Below are positions 51,665 through 60,393 of a stretch of DNA of 64,000 nucleotides, piece by piece; the stretch's first letter is position 1, and every line of letters begins with the position of its first letter. Position numbers and translations under genes: made by a program. The notes below the pieces were generated by a model. That model searched no databases. It was given only the letters and a program-made list of their open reading frames with translations, and was not told where the DNA came from. Origin of the DNA: Planctomycetota bacterium (GTDB lineage Bacteria; Planctomycetota; MHYJ01; WSZJ01; JACPWG01); contig JACPWG010000103.1 of NCBI GenBank assembly GCA_016197205.1, forward strand, positions 62,001 to 126,000. Direction: 5' to 3'.

Positions 51665-52648
51665 TTACGGATTTTCATTCGCCTCGGTGTTTCGGACCTC
51701 ATCCGCGGCGAGCGCCAACCGCTGAACGACCTCTTCCGAGAACGTCCCCGGGCGGTTCGTCTCGAGGCTTGCAAGGGCCTGGAGGGCGGGCAGACGCACG
51801 CCGAGGGCCTCGCCGGGGCGCAGCGCGAGGCGCACCAGGGCGGCCTGCGCGAATTGGCCTTGGGCACCGCCGGCGGCTACGAGGGAGACGGCGGCCAATC
51901 GGACAGCGGGGTCGGGGTCGGTCTCGGCGGCGACCGCGATCAGCTCGGACTCGCCGGCCGTCGAAGCGTCGGCGAGGGCTTCGAGCGCGGCAAGCCGGAC
52001 GCCGGCGTCGCGGTCCTCGGCGAGGCTGGCCAGAAGCAGCTCACGGTACGGGCGGTCCGCCGCCGGGTCGCCCGTTAGCGGAGCGTGAGCAGCGAGGGTC
52101 GCCCGCACGTCGGGTGAGACCTCGGCGCGAAGCGCCGCGCCATACCACAGGAGGCCGGTGTCGGCGGCGGTAGCCGCGAGGGTCAGGATCCCGCGGATGC
52201 GAACGGTCGGGTCGTCGGATTGCGCCCAGGTCTGTGCGAGAAGCCGGGCGGCCTCGGCCTCGGCCGGGTGGGTACGCAGGGCCGCCGCTCGGAGGACAAT
52301 GTCGCCGGGGTCGGAGAGCGAGGCCAGGGCCGCGGCGGGCGACGTGCCGCCTGCGGACCTGGTGAGCGGGGGATGGGCGGACCGGCCCGAGGCTGCCGGC
52401 GGGGCCACGCCCGCGACGTCGAGCGCCCGAGCGGCGTGCACGCTACGGACGGGCAGGATCACGGAGCGAGTCGGGCGAAGCTGCGTCGCGACGGCGGCAA
52501 TTCGCCGGACTACCGTACGGGGACGTGCTGCGGCTGCCGGCGCTTCGTCGCGGCGAGTCGACCGAACAGCCTCCCGCGAGGCGGCGACGCTGCTGACGAC
52601 GAAGGCGAGCGCTGCGAGGATGCAGCCGATGGCCTTGAGGGTGCGCAT
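51665..52648 (-). CDS. Exported HEAT-repeat-like protein A
   Basis: The 327-residue product begins MRTLKAIGCILAALAFVVSS, a signal anchor or cleavable signal, with GGGGAGG upstream. A basic, Ala-rich linker (25-110) is followed by helical pairs of HEAT/armadillo type (115-325), for example VSPDVRATLAAHAPLTGDPA, DAGVRLAALEALADAS and DPAVRLAAVSLVAAGG. HEAT proteins are scaffolds; no enzymatic site is seen. It is a paralogue of 53056-54066 (shared HAPLTG block and arrangement). The His-Cys hydrolase gene is 128 bases downstream on the same strand. Confidence 0.72.
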   Translation of the reverse strand: MRTLKAIGCILAALAFVVSSVAASREAVRSTRRDEAPAAAARPRTVVRRIAAVATQLRPTRSVILPVRSVHAARALDVAGVAPPAASGRSAHPPLTRSAGGTSPAAALASLSDPGDIVLRAAALRTHPAEAEAARLLAQTWAQSDDPTVRIRGILTLAATAADTGLLWYGAALRAEVSPDVRATLAAHAPLTGDPAADRPYRELLLASLAEDRDAGVRLAALEALADASTAGESELIAVAAETDPDPAVRLAAVSLVAAGGAQGQFAQAALVRLALRPGEALGVRLPALQALASLETNRPGTFSEEVVQRLALAADEVRNTEANENP

Positions 52649-53055
52649 GGATTTTTGCCTCCCCGCTCGTGAGTGTGCCGCCGCTCGTCCCCCCCTGCCT
52701 TGGGAAATCGCGACGGAACTTCCGGCACATCCTGATGAAACTTCTGACTCTAGTGCGCCTTCAATGTCGTTCCGGTAGCTCCTTCGTTTCCGTCGCAGGC
52801 GCGTCCCGCGCGGAAACCGAACCGCGACCGTGAGGGGGCGGTCTGGGGGCGTTCTGCCATGACCTCCGGTTCGAGGCTGCCGACCCGCATGGGAGCGCCC
52901 TGCGAACCCACCGGGCAGCGAAGTCGAATGCGCGGCTCTGGAAGAACGCGCAGAGACCGCTCCCTCACGGTCGCGGTTCCGTGTGTCCGTCGCGGACCTG
53001 TTCTGCTTCACTCGTCCCCATGTCGTGCACCCCCAGGATCGATATTGAAGGCCCG
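52649..53055. repeat. Repeat family R2, copy 3 (shorter)
   Basis: The element at 52818-52980 starts GAACCGCGACCGTGAGGGGG and ends CTCCCTCACGGTCGCGGTTC, perfect inverted ends of about 25 bp. Its interior differs from that of the other two copies, so the ends are conserved while the middle is not. Nothing else is seen. Confidence 0.82.
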
Positions 53056-54066
53056 CTAGCTCTCCAGCGCTTCGTCGCTAGCCTGGGCGGCGGCCTCGGC
53101 CTGCGCGATCACGCTCAGGCGGGTGAGCACGTCGGCGTCCAGCGTGCCCGGCCGAGCGGTTTCGAGGCGAACCAAGCCCTCGATGGCGATTGAGTGAGTG
53201 AGTTCCGATTCGGTCGGGCCGAAGGCGCTCCGGCCCAGGAGGCCGAGGACGGCCGGGGTGGCGTTGCCGTGGTGGGCGACTTCGCAAAGCAGGGCCGTCC
53301 GCGTCTCCGGGTCGGTCTCGGTGGACGCGGCCTGCGCGAGGCGATCATGTTCAGCCGGGCTCAGGTCGGTGGCAAGCCCCCGCAGGGCCGCGCGGCGGGT
53401 GTCAGCGTCGGCGTCGTGCTCCACCGCTGCGAGGAGGGTCTCGATCACCTCGACGTCCTCGGTCCGCGTGCCGGTGAGGGGAGCGTGCCTTAGCAGGATT
53501 GCACGCACGCCGGCGTCGCGGTCGCCCAGCACCGCGGTGTGCCACTGCGCGACGCCCGCCCTCCGATCCAACATCGCGACCACGAGGAAGCCGCGGGCGC
53601 GCACCTTGCCGTCATCAGAACCCATCCACCCCTCCGCAACCGAACGCAGGCCGGATGCGAGGTCCTGGTCGGCGCGCAGCCGGAGCGCGAAGCGCATCTC
53701 GGCCCCGTGGTCGAACAGGCTGGACATCTCCTCAACGGCGTCGGCTAGACGAGTCTCGTCGTCCTGCGCCCCGTCAGCCGCCATAGGCGCTCCGAACATG
53801 GGGACCGCTGTCCCCACGTTCGAGGGTGCACTCGTCGTCGCCGCCACGACCGGGGAAAGGGGCTGCTCCAGCTCTACCTCAACCTGGCGGGCGGTCACCG
53901 TGCCCACGCTCCGGGCCGCGCGGGTCGTCCGCGTGATCGTGCGGCCGTTGCGATCGCCACCGGCCACCAGAGTGGAATCCGTCGCCGGGCCACGTAGCAT
54001 GCTGAAGGCAGCCACGCCCGCGGCGATCAGGCACAGGCCCATTTCGATCTGCTTGCGGCTCATCAT
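53056..54066 (-). CDS. Exported HEAT-repeat-like protein B
   Basis: The 336-residue product begins MMSRKQIEMGLCLIAAGVAA with GGAG six bases upstream of the first ATG. A membrane anchor (8-24) is followed by a Thr/Arg-rich linker and a helical-repeat domain (100-330) with RAILLRHAPLTGTRTEDVEV and DADTRRAALRGLATDLSPAE. It shares order and key blocks with HEAT protein A (51665), from which it is separated only by an R2 repeat. The two paralogues and the hydrolase may be one functional unit. Confidence 0.72.
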   Translation of the reverse strand: MMSRKQIEMGLCLIAAGVAAFSMLRGPATDSTLVAGGDRNGRTITRTTRAARSVGTVTARQVEVELEQPLSPVVAATTSAPSNVGTAVPMFGAPMAADGAQDDETRLADAVEEMSSLFDHGAEMRFALRLRADQDLASGLRSVAEGWMGSDDGKVRARGFLVVAMLDRRAGVAQWHTAVLGDRDAGVRAILLRHAPLTGTRTEDVEVIETLLAAVEHDADADTRRAALRGLATDLSPAEHDRLAQAASTETDPETRTALLCEVAHHGNATPAVLGLLGRSAFGPTESELTHSIAIEGLVRLETARPGTLDADVLTRLSVIAQAEAAAQASDEALES

Positions 54067-54545
54067 CTCATTCTCCAGTCTAGCTTTATGTAATCCGATC
54101 TCGATTCATCACTCACTCTTCTCGTCCCTACTTCGGGAGGCAGTGGGGGACCTGCCAGGAAATTGCGAATGTTTCTGAGTGATCCAGTGCGATTCGCGCG
54201 AATCCGCGGCGATGTTGCGCAACACCTGTGTGTGATGTGCGTTGTGATCGCAAGATCGGGTCTGGCCGCGATGGGTCGGCGGTAGCCCGGCTGATGGGAA
54301 AGGCAGACAGGAGAGTGCAAAATATGTGACAACAATATGTTATGAAAGTCGCACGGGGCGGGGGGGGGGGAGGGCGGGACTTGACGAGTGGTGAGGGAGG
54401 GAGCTACAAGAGAGCGTCCGCCGAGGGCGGAGCGGGGTGGATTCGAACGGCCTACCTCGCGGGGTCATTGGAGAGCGGGATTCTCCGAGGCCTCCTCCTC
54501 GACGATCTGTTTCCGCCTTCCCCCTTGTGGCTGGAGGGATTCCCG
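54067..54545. other. Regulatory region with G tract before the propeller gene
   Basis: The stretch 54090-54350 is unusually AT-rich for this genome (AAAATATGTGACAACAATAT around 54319). An uninterrupted run of eleven G occupies 54360-54370, ten bases upstream of a possible promoter (TTGACG, 17 bp, CTACAA; 54381-54409). From there to the ATG at 54546 no feature is seen. Confidence 0.55.
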
Positions 54546-57122
54546 ATGAACCGCGTGTTCGCGTCCCTTGCGTCCGCCCTGGCCCTGTGCGGAGTACTTT
54601 GCATCGCCGAGCCGGCGGACCCGCCCCTGAAAGGGAAAATCCCAGAGGCCCTCAAGGCCCTCCACCGCGAGGCGCACGAACTCCAGCTACAGGCGTTGAA
54701 GGAGAGCGATGTCGGACGCATTTCGGAAGCGGAGTCGTCTCTTCTTCGGTTCAAAGAGATGCTCAAGAAGCTACGGGAGGGCGGTCTTCCGCCGAGCGAG
54801 CTGAGGGAACAGACTACGTTCGTTGCCGACATGGAGGAGTTGTTCCGCCGCCATCGATTCACCTATCAATGGATCTGCAAGGGCCCCTTCACCATAAGCG
54901 GGGCGATCCGGCACCTCCTGGTCGATCCGCTCGAACCCCACCGTCTCTATGCCGCCGCGGAGAACGGGGGGCTCTGGGTTCTCGATGACCATGAGCATCC
55001 GGAACAGGGGTGGCGCCCGCTGACCGACGACCTCGAAAACCTTCAGATGCGGGGCATCGCCAAGTCGTCGCTCGACCGCGACTACATCGCCACGGCGAAC
55101 GCGGCCGGGTTCGTCTACCATTCGAAGGACAGCGGGAGGACCTGGTCGAAGGTCGTCGGGGAAAACTTCCACTACATCCGCAGGATCCTCATCGCCGACA
55201 GAATGACGAACATTGGCGGTCGCACCTTTCCGAATTTCCCGAGGCTCGTGAAGGAAACGAGCCTGTGGATCGCGTGCAGTAGCGGGCTGTTTCGCATCAG
55301 GCTCATCAACGGTGCGGTGGACAGTGTCGAGCGGCTCTATCCGCAGACACCGGCGCAGCAGAACCAGGCGGATGTCCTGGACGCGGTCCGGAATCCGGTG
55401 AACGGCGACCTCTACGTAGGCGTTCGAGGTCAGGGAGTCTTGAGGCGCCGCGAGAGGCCCGCGGTTCCCGCGAATGCATGGACCCTGTCTGCGAATTGGG
55501 CGACGCTGGGCGACCAAAAGAGCGCGATGATCAAGCTCGCGATCACGGGTGACGGATCCTGCCTCGTCGCCAAGCTCGGCCGCAACGTGTTCACGAACGA
55601 CGCGGCGGGAGCATCGACGGGCTGGACGCCCGCGACAACGGTTCCCTTTGACAAGGATGATGTGGGCGGCAGCGATGTCGGCTATCGCGGGAACTTCAGC
55701 GGCGCGGCGGTACCACCCGGGAGCGGCGCGAAGGGGGAATGGGCCCACGCCGTGGCGATCTCGCCGGCAGACCGGAACGTGATCGCCGTCGGGCAAGCCC
55801 CACTCTTCATTTCCAGGAGTGGCGGCCAGCCGGGCGCCAACGGGGCCGACGCATGGGCGAAGGCAAAGTCTGGCCACGAGGACATACAATCGCTCGCTTT
55901 TTCACGCGACGGAGCCTCGCTCTTCATCGCGAACGACGGCGGCGTCTTCAAGCTGCCCATGCCTTCCGGGAGCGCCGCGCTGAAGGATCTGAATAACGGG
56001 CTCGCCACGGCGCAATTCTATCGGGTCGCTTTGAATGGAAGGGTTGCCATCGGGAACCCGGACCATCAGGGGATCTTGGGAACGCGGGACATCGAGCCGT
56101 CGCCCCCCGAGTCGCAGCCCGAATGGGAGGTGGCCTATCCTCCCGGCAATGGATTCGGCAACCACAACCTTGAGAACGACTTCGTGTCCGCCGACCCAAA
56201 GACGCCTGGGCGGTTCTTCGTCCAGTATGAAAGCGAACATCTCCTGAGGCTCAAGTTCCCGCGGACATCTGGTGGGACGCAGGATCTTCTTCCTCTCAAC
56301 GACACCACGATCCCGCTGAGACCGTTCACGGGGATCCGCAACAACAATCCGGTCTTTAACCAGCTCAACTATGCCGTCGGAACGGTCGCGGTCGATCCGC
56401 GAGAACGAACGAACACGATCCTCGTTGCGGTCAACGTAATCGTCGACCGGAAGTTCGGGATCAAGAAGACGCAGAACGCGAACGTGGACCCCTCGGGAGG
56501 TCCCAAGATCAAGCCTCCGGAGGGGACTAGCGCGCCGGTCGGCGGGTTGTTCGAGACTCCCGTGACCGGCTTCGCGGACTGGACATCCGTCTTCGACCAG
56601 CCCGACCCGCCGCAGACGGACCCGATCGTGAGCATTACGTTCTCGCCGAGCGAGCCCGGAAAGGCCTACGCGCTCGATCAGGCCGGGAGGGCGTTCGTTC
56701 TCGGGAACGTCGACGATTCGGGGGACACGTTCCAGCCCGCCGGAGCGTTCCCGACCATTCCCGTTCCACCGGATTATGCCCGGCAGATCGTCGCCGACCC
56801 CAGGACTCCGGGGCGGCTTCTCGCGCTGTCGCACCGGCAGATCCAGCTCTCGACCGACGGGGCGCAGCACTGGACACCGATTGGCCAGCCGACGCTCCCT
56901 GCCGCGCAACTCAACGCCCTTTGCCTGCACCCCACGACCTCGAAGATCGTGTATCTCGCGACCGCGTCGGACGTCTTCGTTTCGTACAATGGGGGCGTGA
57001 GCTGGAGATCGATCGGGATTGGCCTGCCCAACGCGCCCGTCATGCAGGTCTTCACGAGCCCGACGCACCTCTATGCCGTGACCTTCGGCCGCGGGCTCTG
57101 GAGGGCGAGGCTGCCGGACTGA
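54546..57122 (+). CDS. Secreted BNR/sortilin-type beta-propeller protein
   Basis: The 858-residue protein begins MNRVFASLASALALCGVLCI with GGAGGG seven bases upstream; the signal peptide ends near residue 21. A helical stretch (30-105) precedes a large beta-propeller region. BNR-type Asp-box signatures recur, such as HSKDSGRTWSKVVG, DVFVSYNGGVSWRSIG and STDGAQHWTPIG. These domains are found in sialidases, sortilin-like receptors and photosystem assembly factors, but no sialidase catalytic triad is evident, so binding is more likely. It stands alone before the M6-like protease. Confidence 0.78.
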   Translation: MNRVFASLASALALCGVLCIAEPADPPLKGKIPEALKALHREAHELQLQALKESDVGRISEAESSLLRFKEMLKKLREGGLPPSELREQTTFVADMEELFRRHRFTYQWICKGPFTISGAIRHLLVDPLEPHRLYAAAENGGLWVLDDHEHPEQGWRPLTDDLENLQMRGIAKSSLDRDYIATANAAGFVYHSKDSGRTWSKVVGENFHYIRRILIADRMTNIGGRTFPNFPRLVKETSLWIACSSGLFRIRLINGAVDSVERLYPQTPAQQNQADVLDAVRNPVNGDLYVGVRGQGVLRRRERPAVPANAWTLSANWATLGDQKSAMIKLAITGDGSCLVAKLGRNVFTNDAAGASTGWTPATTVPFDKDDVGGSDVGYRGNFSGAAVPPGSGAKGEWAHAVAISPADRNVIAVGQAPLFISRSGGQPGANGADAWAKAKSGHEDIQSLAFSRDGASLFIANDGGVFKLPMPSGSAALKDLNNGLATAQFYRVALNGRVAIGNPDHQGILGTRDIEPSPPESQPEWEVAYPPGNGFGNHNLENDFVSADPKTPGRFFVQYESEHLLRLKFPRTSGGTQDLLPLNDTTIPLRPFTGIRNNNPVFNQLNYAVGTVAVDPRERTNTILVAVNVIVDRKFGIKKTQNANVDPSGGPKIKPPEGTSAPVGGLFETPVTGFADWTSVFDQPDPPQTDPIVSITFSPSEPGKAYALDQAGRAFVLGNVDDSGDTFQPAGAFPTIPVPPDYARQIVADPRTPGRLLALSHRQIQLSTDGAQHWTPIGQPTLPAAQLNALCLHPTTSKIVYLATASDVFVSYNGGVSWRSIGIGLPNAPVMQVFTSPTHLYAVTFGRGLWRARLPD

Positions 57123-57347
57123 GCAAGAGCAATCCCATCCCAAAGAAGGCGCGGGTCCCACTCGGCTCGGCCGCGACACCCGCCGGCGTTGCAACCGTCT
57201 GGGGCGTGGTTCAAGTCTGGGTTACAGATTGCCGTCGGCCGCCTACCGTAGGGGCGCCCCTTGTGGGCGCCGGCGATTGGCGGTACGGCATTAGACTGCA
57301 CGGGGGGCGAGGTCCGACTCACGGCGGCTGTTTAGGAGGAGTGAACG
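57123..57347. repeat. Intergenic palindrome of the R6 type
   Basis: GTAGGGGCGCCCCTTGTGGG followed by CGCC lies at 57249-57272. AGGAGG is present just before the M6-like start. Nothing else is seen. Confidence 0.55.
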
Positions 57348-60020
57348 ATGGTGGTACGAAGGCACTCGCGGCAGCTTTGGCCGATCTGTCTGCTATGCCC
57401 CCTCTGGTTCGGCTGGAGTGGGGCTGCAGTAGCGCAGGTCCTGCCGGACCCGATCGGCAATCATGACGTTCTCGTGGTGGTGGCCCGCTACCCGAACTCG
57501 GACCCGCCCCGGGCCACGGCGCGCGAATGGAAGAACGTGTTCAATCGTCACGTGAATGCCTTCTATCGCGATGCGTCCGGTTTCGGATCGACGGGGGGGC
57601 GCGGCAACCAGACCTCGTTCACCTTTCACACGCCCGACGAGTTCGGGCTGCCGGAGGTCTTCGAGTTGACCACGAAATATGACGCTCCCCCGGCGTTCCT
57701 GGGGGAGGGCAAGACGGCGGTTGAAGATCCCCGGACGCTGCTCAGTGAGGGCTTGGAGGTGCTCTATGGCATCGAAAAGGCCAACCCGGAAATCCTGGAG
57801 AATCCGGCCCTGCGCCGCGTGGTCATCGTGGTCAACCGGCCCAAGCGGGGGCAGGCCTTCCCCGCGATGCCCTTCGTAACCCAGAAAGCTCAGGTGATCA
57901 CCTTGGCGATTTGCTTGCAGTCGGTGCCCGCCGATGTCACGGTTCAGGGCACCAACGTACTCGTCCCCGGCGACGACGGGCGGAACCTCATCGAGCCTCT
58001 GCTCGTATCCACCGTGTGCCACGAGCTCGGGCACATGATCGGCTTGCCGGACACCTACAAGGAACGGGTCAGCCGCGGCGGCCCACCAGGGCCGGAGTTC
58101 AATGAACACTGGTGCGAGATGGCGCGAGACTGCCGGCAGAACTTCTCCGGGTTCTGCCGGCAGATGACCGGTTGGATCGGCCCGGCACGGATGCGCGTGT
58201 TTACGCCGCCCGCGACGGGAGAGCGAGTGGAAGTAGACATCAGCCTGTTCGCGCCGATGACGGGGGTGGCGAACCAGAAGGAGCTTCTCTTCTTCCCTAC
58301 GACCGAGGACCTGCGCACTTTCTCCCCCACGATGACGGGCATCCTGCGAAACCTGTCGGACGCGCTTTCCGTCACCCCTCCGCCCTTCGTCGGTTTTCTG
58401 GTCGAGGGGCGGATGAAACTGAATCGCGACCGGACCCTGGACACCGACCCGGACACGGGACTGAAATTCAAGGTGTACGAAGACAAAGACTCGAACAAGG
58501 AATTGCCGCAGGGTCTGCCGAAAGCGTACAACGAAGGTGTCCTGATCAGCTTCACGAAACCCTGGTTGCCTGGACTGCGGCTTCCACCGTTTCATCCCGT
58601 CGAGGTCCGCCCGAATCGGGAGCGGACCGATGCCTTTATCCTCCAGGATGCGGCCTTCGGGGTCGGAGAAACCTTTTCGGATGATGCCAGGGGGCTGAAG
58701 ATCGAGGTCCGGAATCGGGTCGGCAAGAACGGTTTCGGGTTGCATGTGACCTGGGCGCCGCCGCCGCTGCCGGACGTGGAGGCGGCCGACATCTGGCTGG
58801 ACAACCCGTCCAACGGCTTCGGGACCTTCTTTACCGACTTCATGGGACGCGACACGGGCCCGCCCAAGTTCTTCGGCGACCCGGTGTTCCTGCCGCTCAA
58901 CCTTCGGTGGGAGGGATCTCCCATCCCTCTGCCGAAGCTGGAAGTCAGTAAGGTCGACCACCGCATCCACGTGCGCATCCGCAACAAGGGCCGCGCGCCG
59001 CTCGCCATGCCCAAAGCCCGGCTGGTGATTCTGGAGCCGCAGATCCCGGCGTTCGGGATGCTCGCGCCCGGCCCGGATTTCCTGACTCGCCTGGGCGAGG
59101 TGATCTTGAGGCTGAACCCCGTGCGGGTGTTCGAGCTCGGTCAGGCGGATGCCCCATGGACCGCGCCGGGCGCCGGCGGCAATGCCTTCCCGCTCGCCCC
59201 GCGTGCGGCCGCCGACGCGCGCGTGACCTTCCAGCCCGGCGGCCCATTTCTGGCGGTGCTCCTGGTCGATCCGGCTCGCGCCTCGGACGCGGCAAGCACC
59301 GCCGAGCCGGTGGAGTACTGGACCAGCAACGTGTACTGGGAACTGTTCGACTTCTTCCAGTTGGCGCCGGGCAGCCCCTATCCGGCGTTCGAGGATCTCC
59401 TGCCACTGACCAACATTGACAGGATCGGTACAGTCATCACCGTGACGGCATCGGGGGTGCCCGTGACCCCGGGGAGCCTGCCCAGCAATCGCCGCTGGAG
59501 CGGGAAACTCTCGCCCCCGTCTGCGCTGCTCGACATCGGCAAGAAGGACACGTTCACCCTGCGGTTGACCCCTCCGGATCCGGGGGATGCCAAGCCGCCC
59601 CAGTTCCTCTCGATCCAGCTCACTGGCTGGATGAACTACGTTGACTCCATGGTTCCCATTGGCCAGGTGCAGGTCCCCGTGGCCCTTAGCTTCGGCACGC
59701 GAGTCGCCGGCACGGTAAACGAGAAGGGCAACCTCACCGGCCGGCTCGAGGTCCGGCAGTTGAACGGGACCTACCGAAAAGCGCCCGCGGGCCTGCCCCT
59801 CCTGGTGACCGTGAGCGGCGCGGACGGAACCGGGTCCAGGTTCACCCCTGGAGAACGCCCGCACACGGCGATTACCAATGCCCAGGGCGGGTTCACTCAA
59901 GACCTGACCGGCGGTGCCGCCCTCACGAAGGGCGGCAGGTACGCCGTGGTGATGCAGTTCGGCGGCTCCGCCGAGTACAAGGGATCGCATGCGATGGTCG
60001 AATTCCCCGGACCGAGGTAG
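57348..60020 (+). CDS. Secreted M6-like metalloprotease
   Basis: The 890-residue protein has AGGAGG eight bases before the ATG and a signal peptide (1-30). The catalytic domain contains HELGHMIGLPD (225-235), the HExxHxxGxPD pattern of the M6 (immune inhibitor A) family, with an upstream segment HDVLVVVARYPNSDPP that matches the start of such domains. Downstream are beta-rich domains: VEVRNRVGKNGFGLHVTW (about 450-465), a region from 480 to 800 and a C-terminal Ig-like module. The zinc ligands are intact, so it should be active. Its neighbours suggest work at or outside the cell surface. Confidence 0.85.
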   Translation: MVVRRHSRQLWPICLLCPLWFGWSGAAVAQVLPDPIGNHDVLVVVARYPNSDPPRATAREWKNVFNRHVNAFYRDASGFGSTGGRGNQTSFTFHTPDEFGLPEVFELTTKYDAPPAFLGEGKTAVEDPRTLLSEGLEVLYGIEKANPEILENPALRRVVIVVNRPKRGQAFPAMPFVTQKAQVITLAICLQSVPADVTVQGTNVLVPGDDGRNLIEPLLVSTVCHELGHMIGLPDTYKERVSRGGPPGPEFNEHWCEMARDCRQNFSGFCRQMTGWIGPARMRVFTPPATGERVEVDISLFAPMTGVANQKELLFFPTTEDLRTFSPTMTGILRNLSDALSVTPPPFVGFLVEGRMKLNRDRTLDTDPDTGLKFKVYEDKDSNKELPQGLPKAYNEGVLISFTKPWLPGLRLPPFHPVEVRPNRERTDAFILQDAAFGVGETFSDDARGLKIEVRNRVGKNGFGLHVTWAPPPLPDVEAADIWLDNPSNGFGTFFTDFMGRDTGPPKFFGDPVFLPLNLRWEGSPIPLPKLEVSKVDHRIHVRIRNKGRAPLAMPKARLVILEPQIPAFGMLAPGPDFLTRLGEVILRLNPVRVFELGQADAPWTAPGAGGNAFPLAPRAAADARVTFQPGGPFLAVLLVDPARASDAASTAEPVEYWTSNVYWELFDFFQLAPGSPYPAFEDLLPLTNIDRIGTVITVTASGVPVTPGSLPSNRRWSGKLSPPSALLDIGKKDTFTLRLTPPDPGDAKPPQFLSIQLTGWMNYVDSMVPIGQVQVPVALSFGTRVAGTVNEKGNLTGRLEVRQLNGTYRKAPAGLPLLVTVSGADGTGSRFTPGERPHTAITNAQGGFTQDLTGGAALTKGGRYAVVMQFGGSAEYKGSHAMVEFPGPR

Positions 60021-60393
60021 GGGACTGAAGCCGGCAGGCGACCGACGACCGCGGGGGCTCGCCCGCAGGGCGCAGTCCATGACCCCGGACGGGAGAATTC
60101 TGTAGAGGCCGTTCAAGCCTTCATGTGGAACTCCCGTTGGAGTCCATCCATTTTCTACCGGGTCGTCGCCGGCACAGGAGTAGGAGCGGACTCGAACGCG
60201 CCCTGAGGAAGGATGAGGGGACAGCTACACCTTCTCTCAAAGTGGTGTGCGAAGCGCCAGCTCGCTCCGCAGCCGGTTCAGTCCATGTGCCCATCCGGCC
60301 GAACTTCCTGTCCGGGTGGGTCACCCGCGAGTAGAATGCCCATCGCTCTCTCCCGTACATCAACTCCCGCTCTCGCTCGACAAGGAGGAAGCC
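60021..60393. other. Intergenic region without recognised features
   Basis: No repeat, tRNA or convincing gene is visible. AAGGAGG at 60382-60388 is the ribosome binding site of the next gene. TAGAAT at 60332-60337 could be a -10 box, but no -35 box fits. Confidence 0.4.

Noticed and set aside
57348..60020. Anthrax-type lethal factor or pappalysin assignment for the HELGH protein
   Set aside because: The HExxHxxGxPD pattern and N-terminal segment fit M6 better; no other toxin motif is seen.
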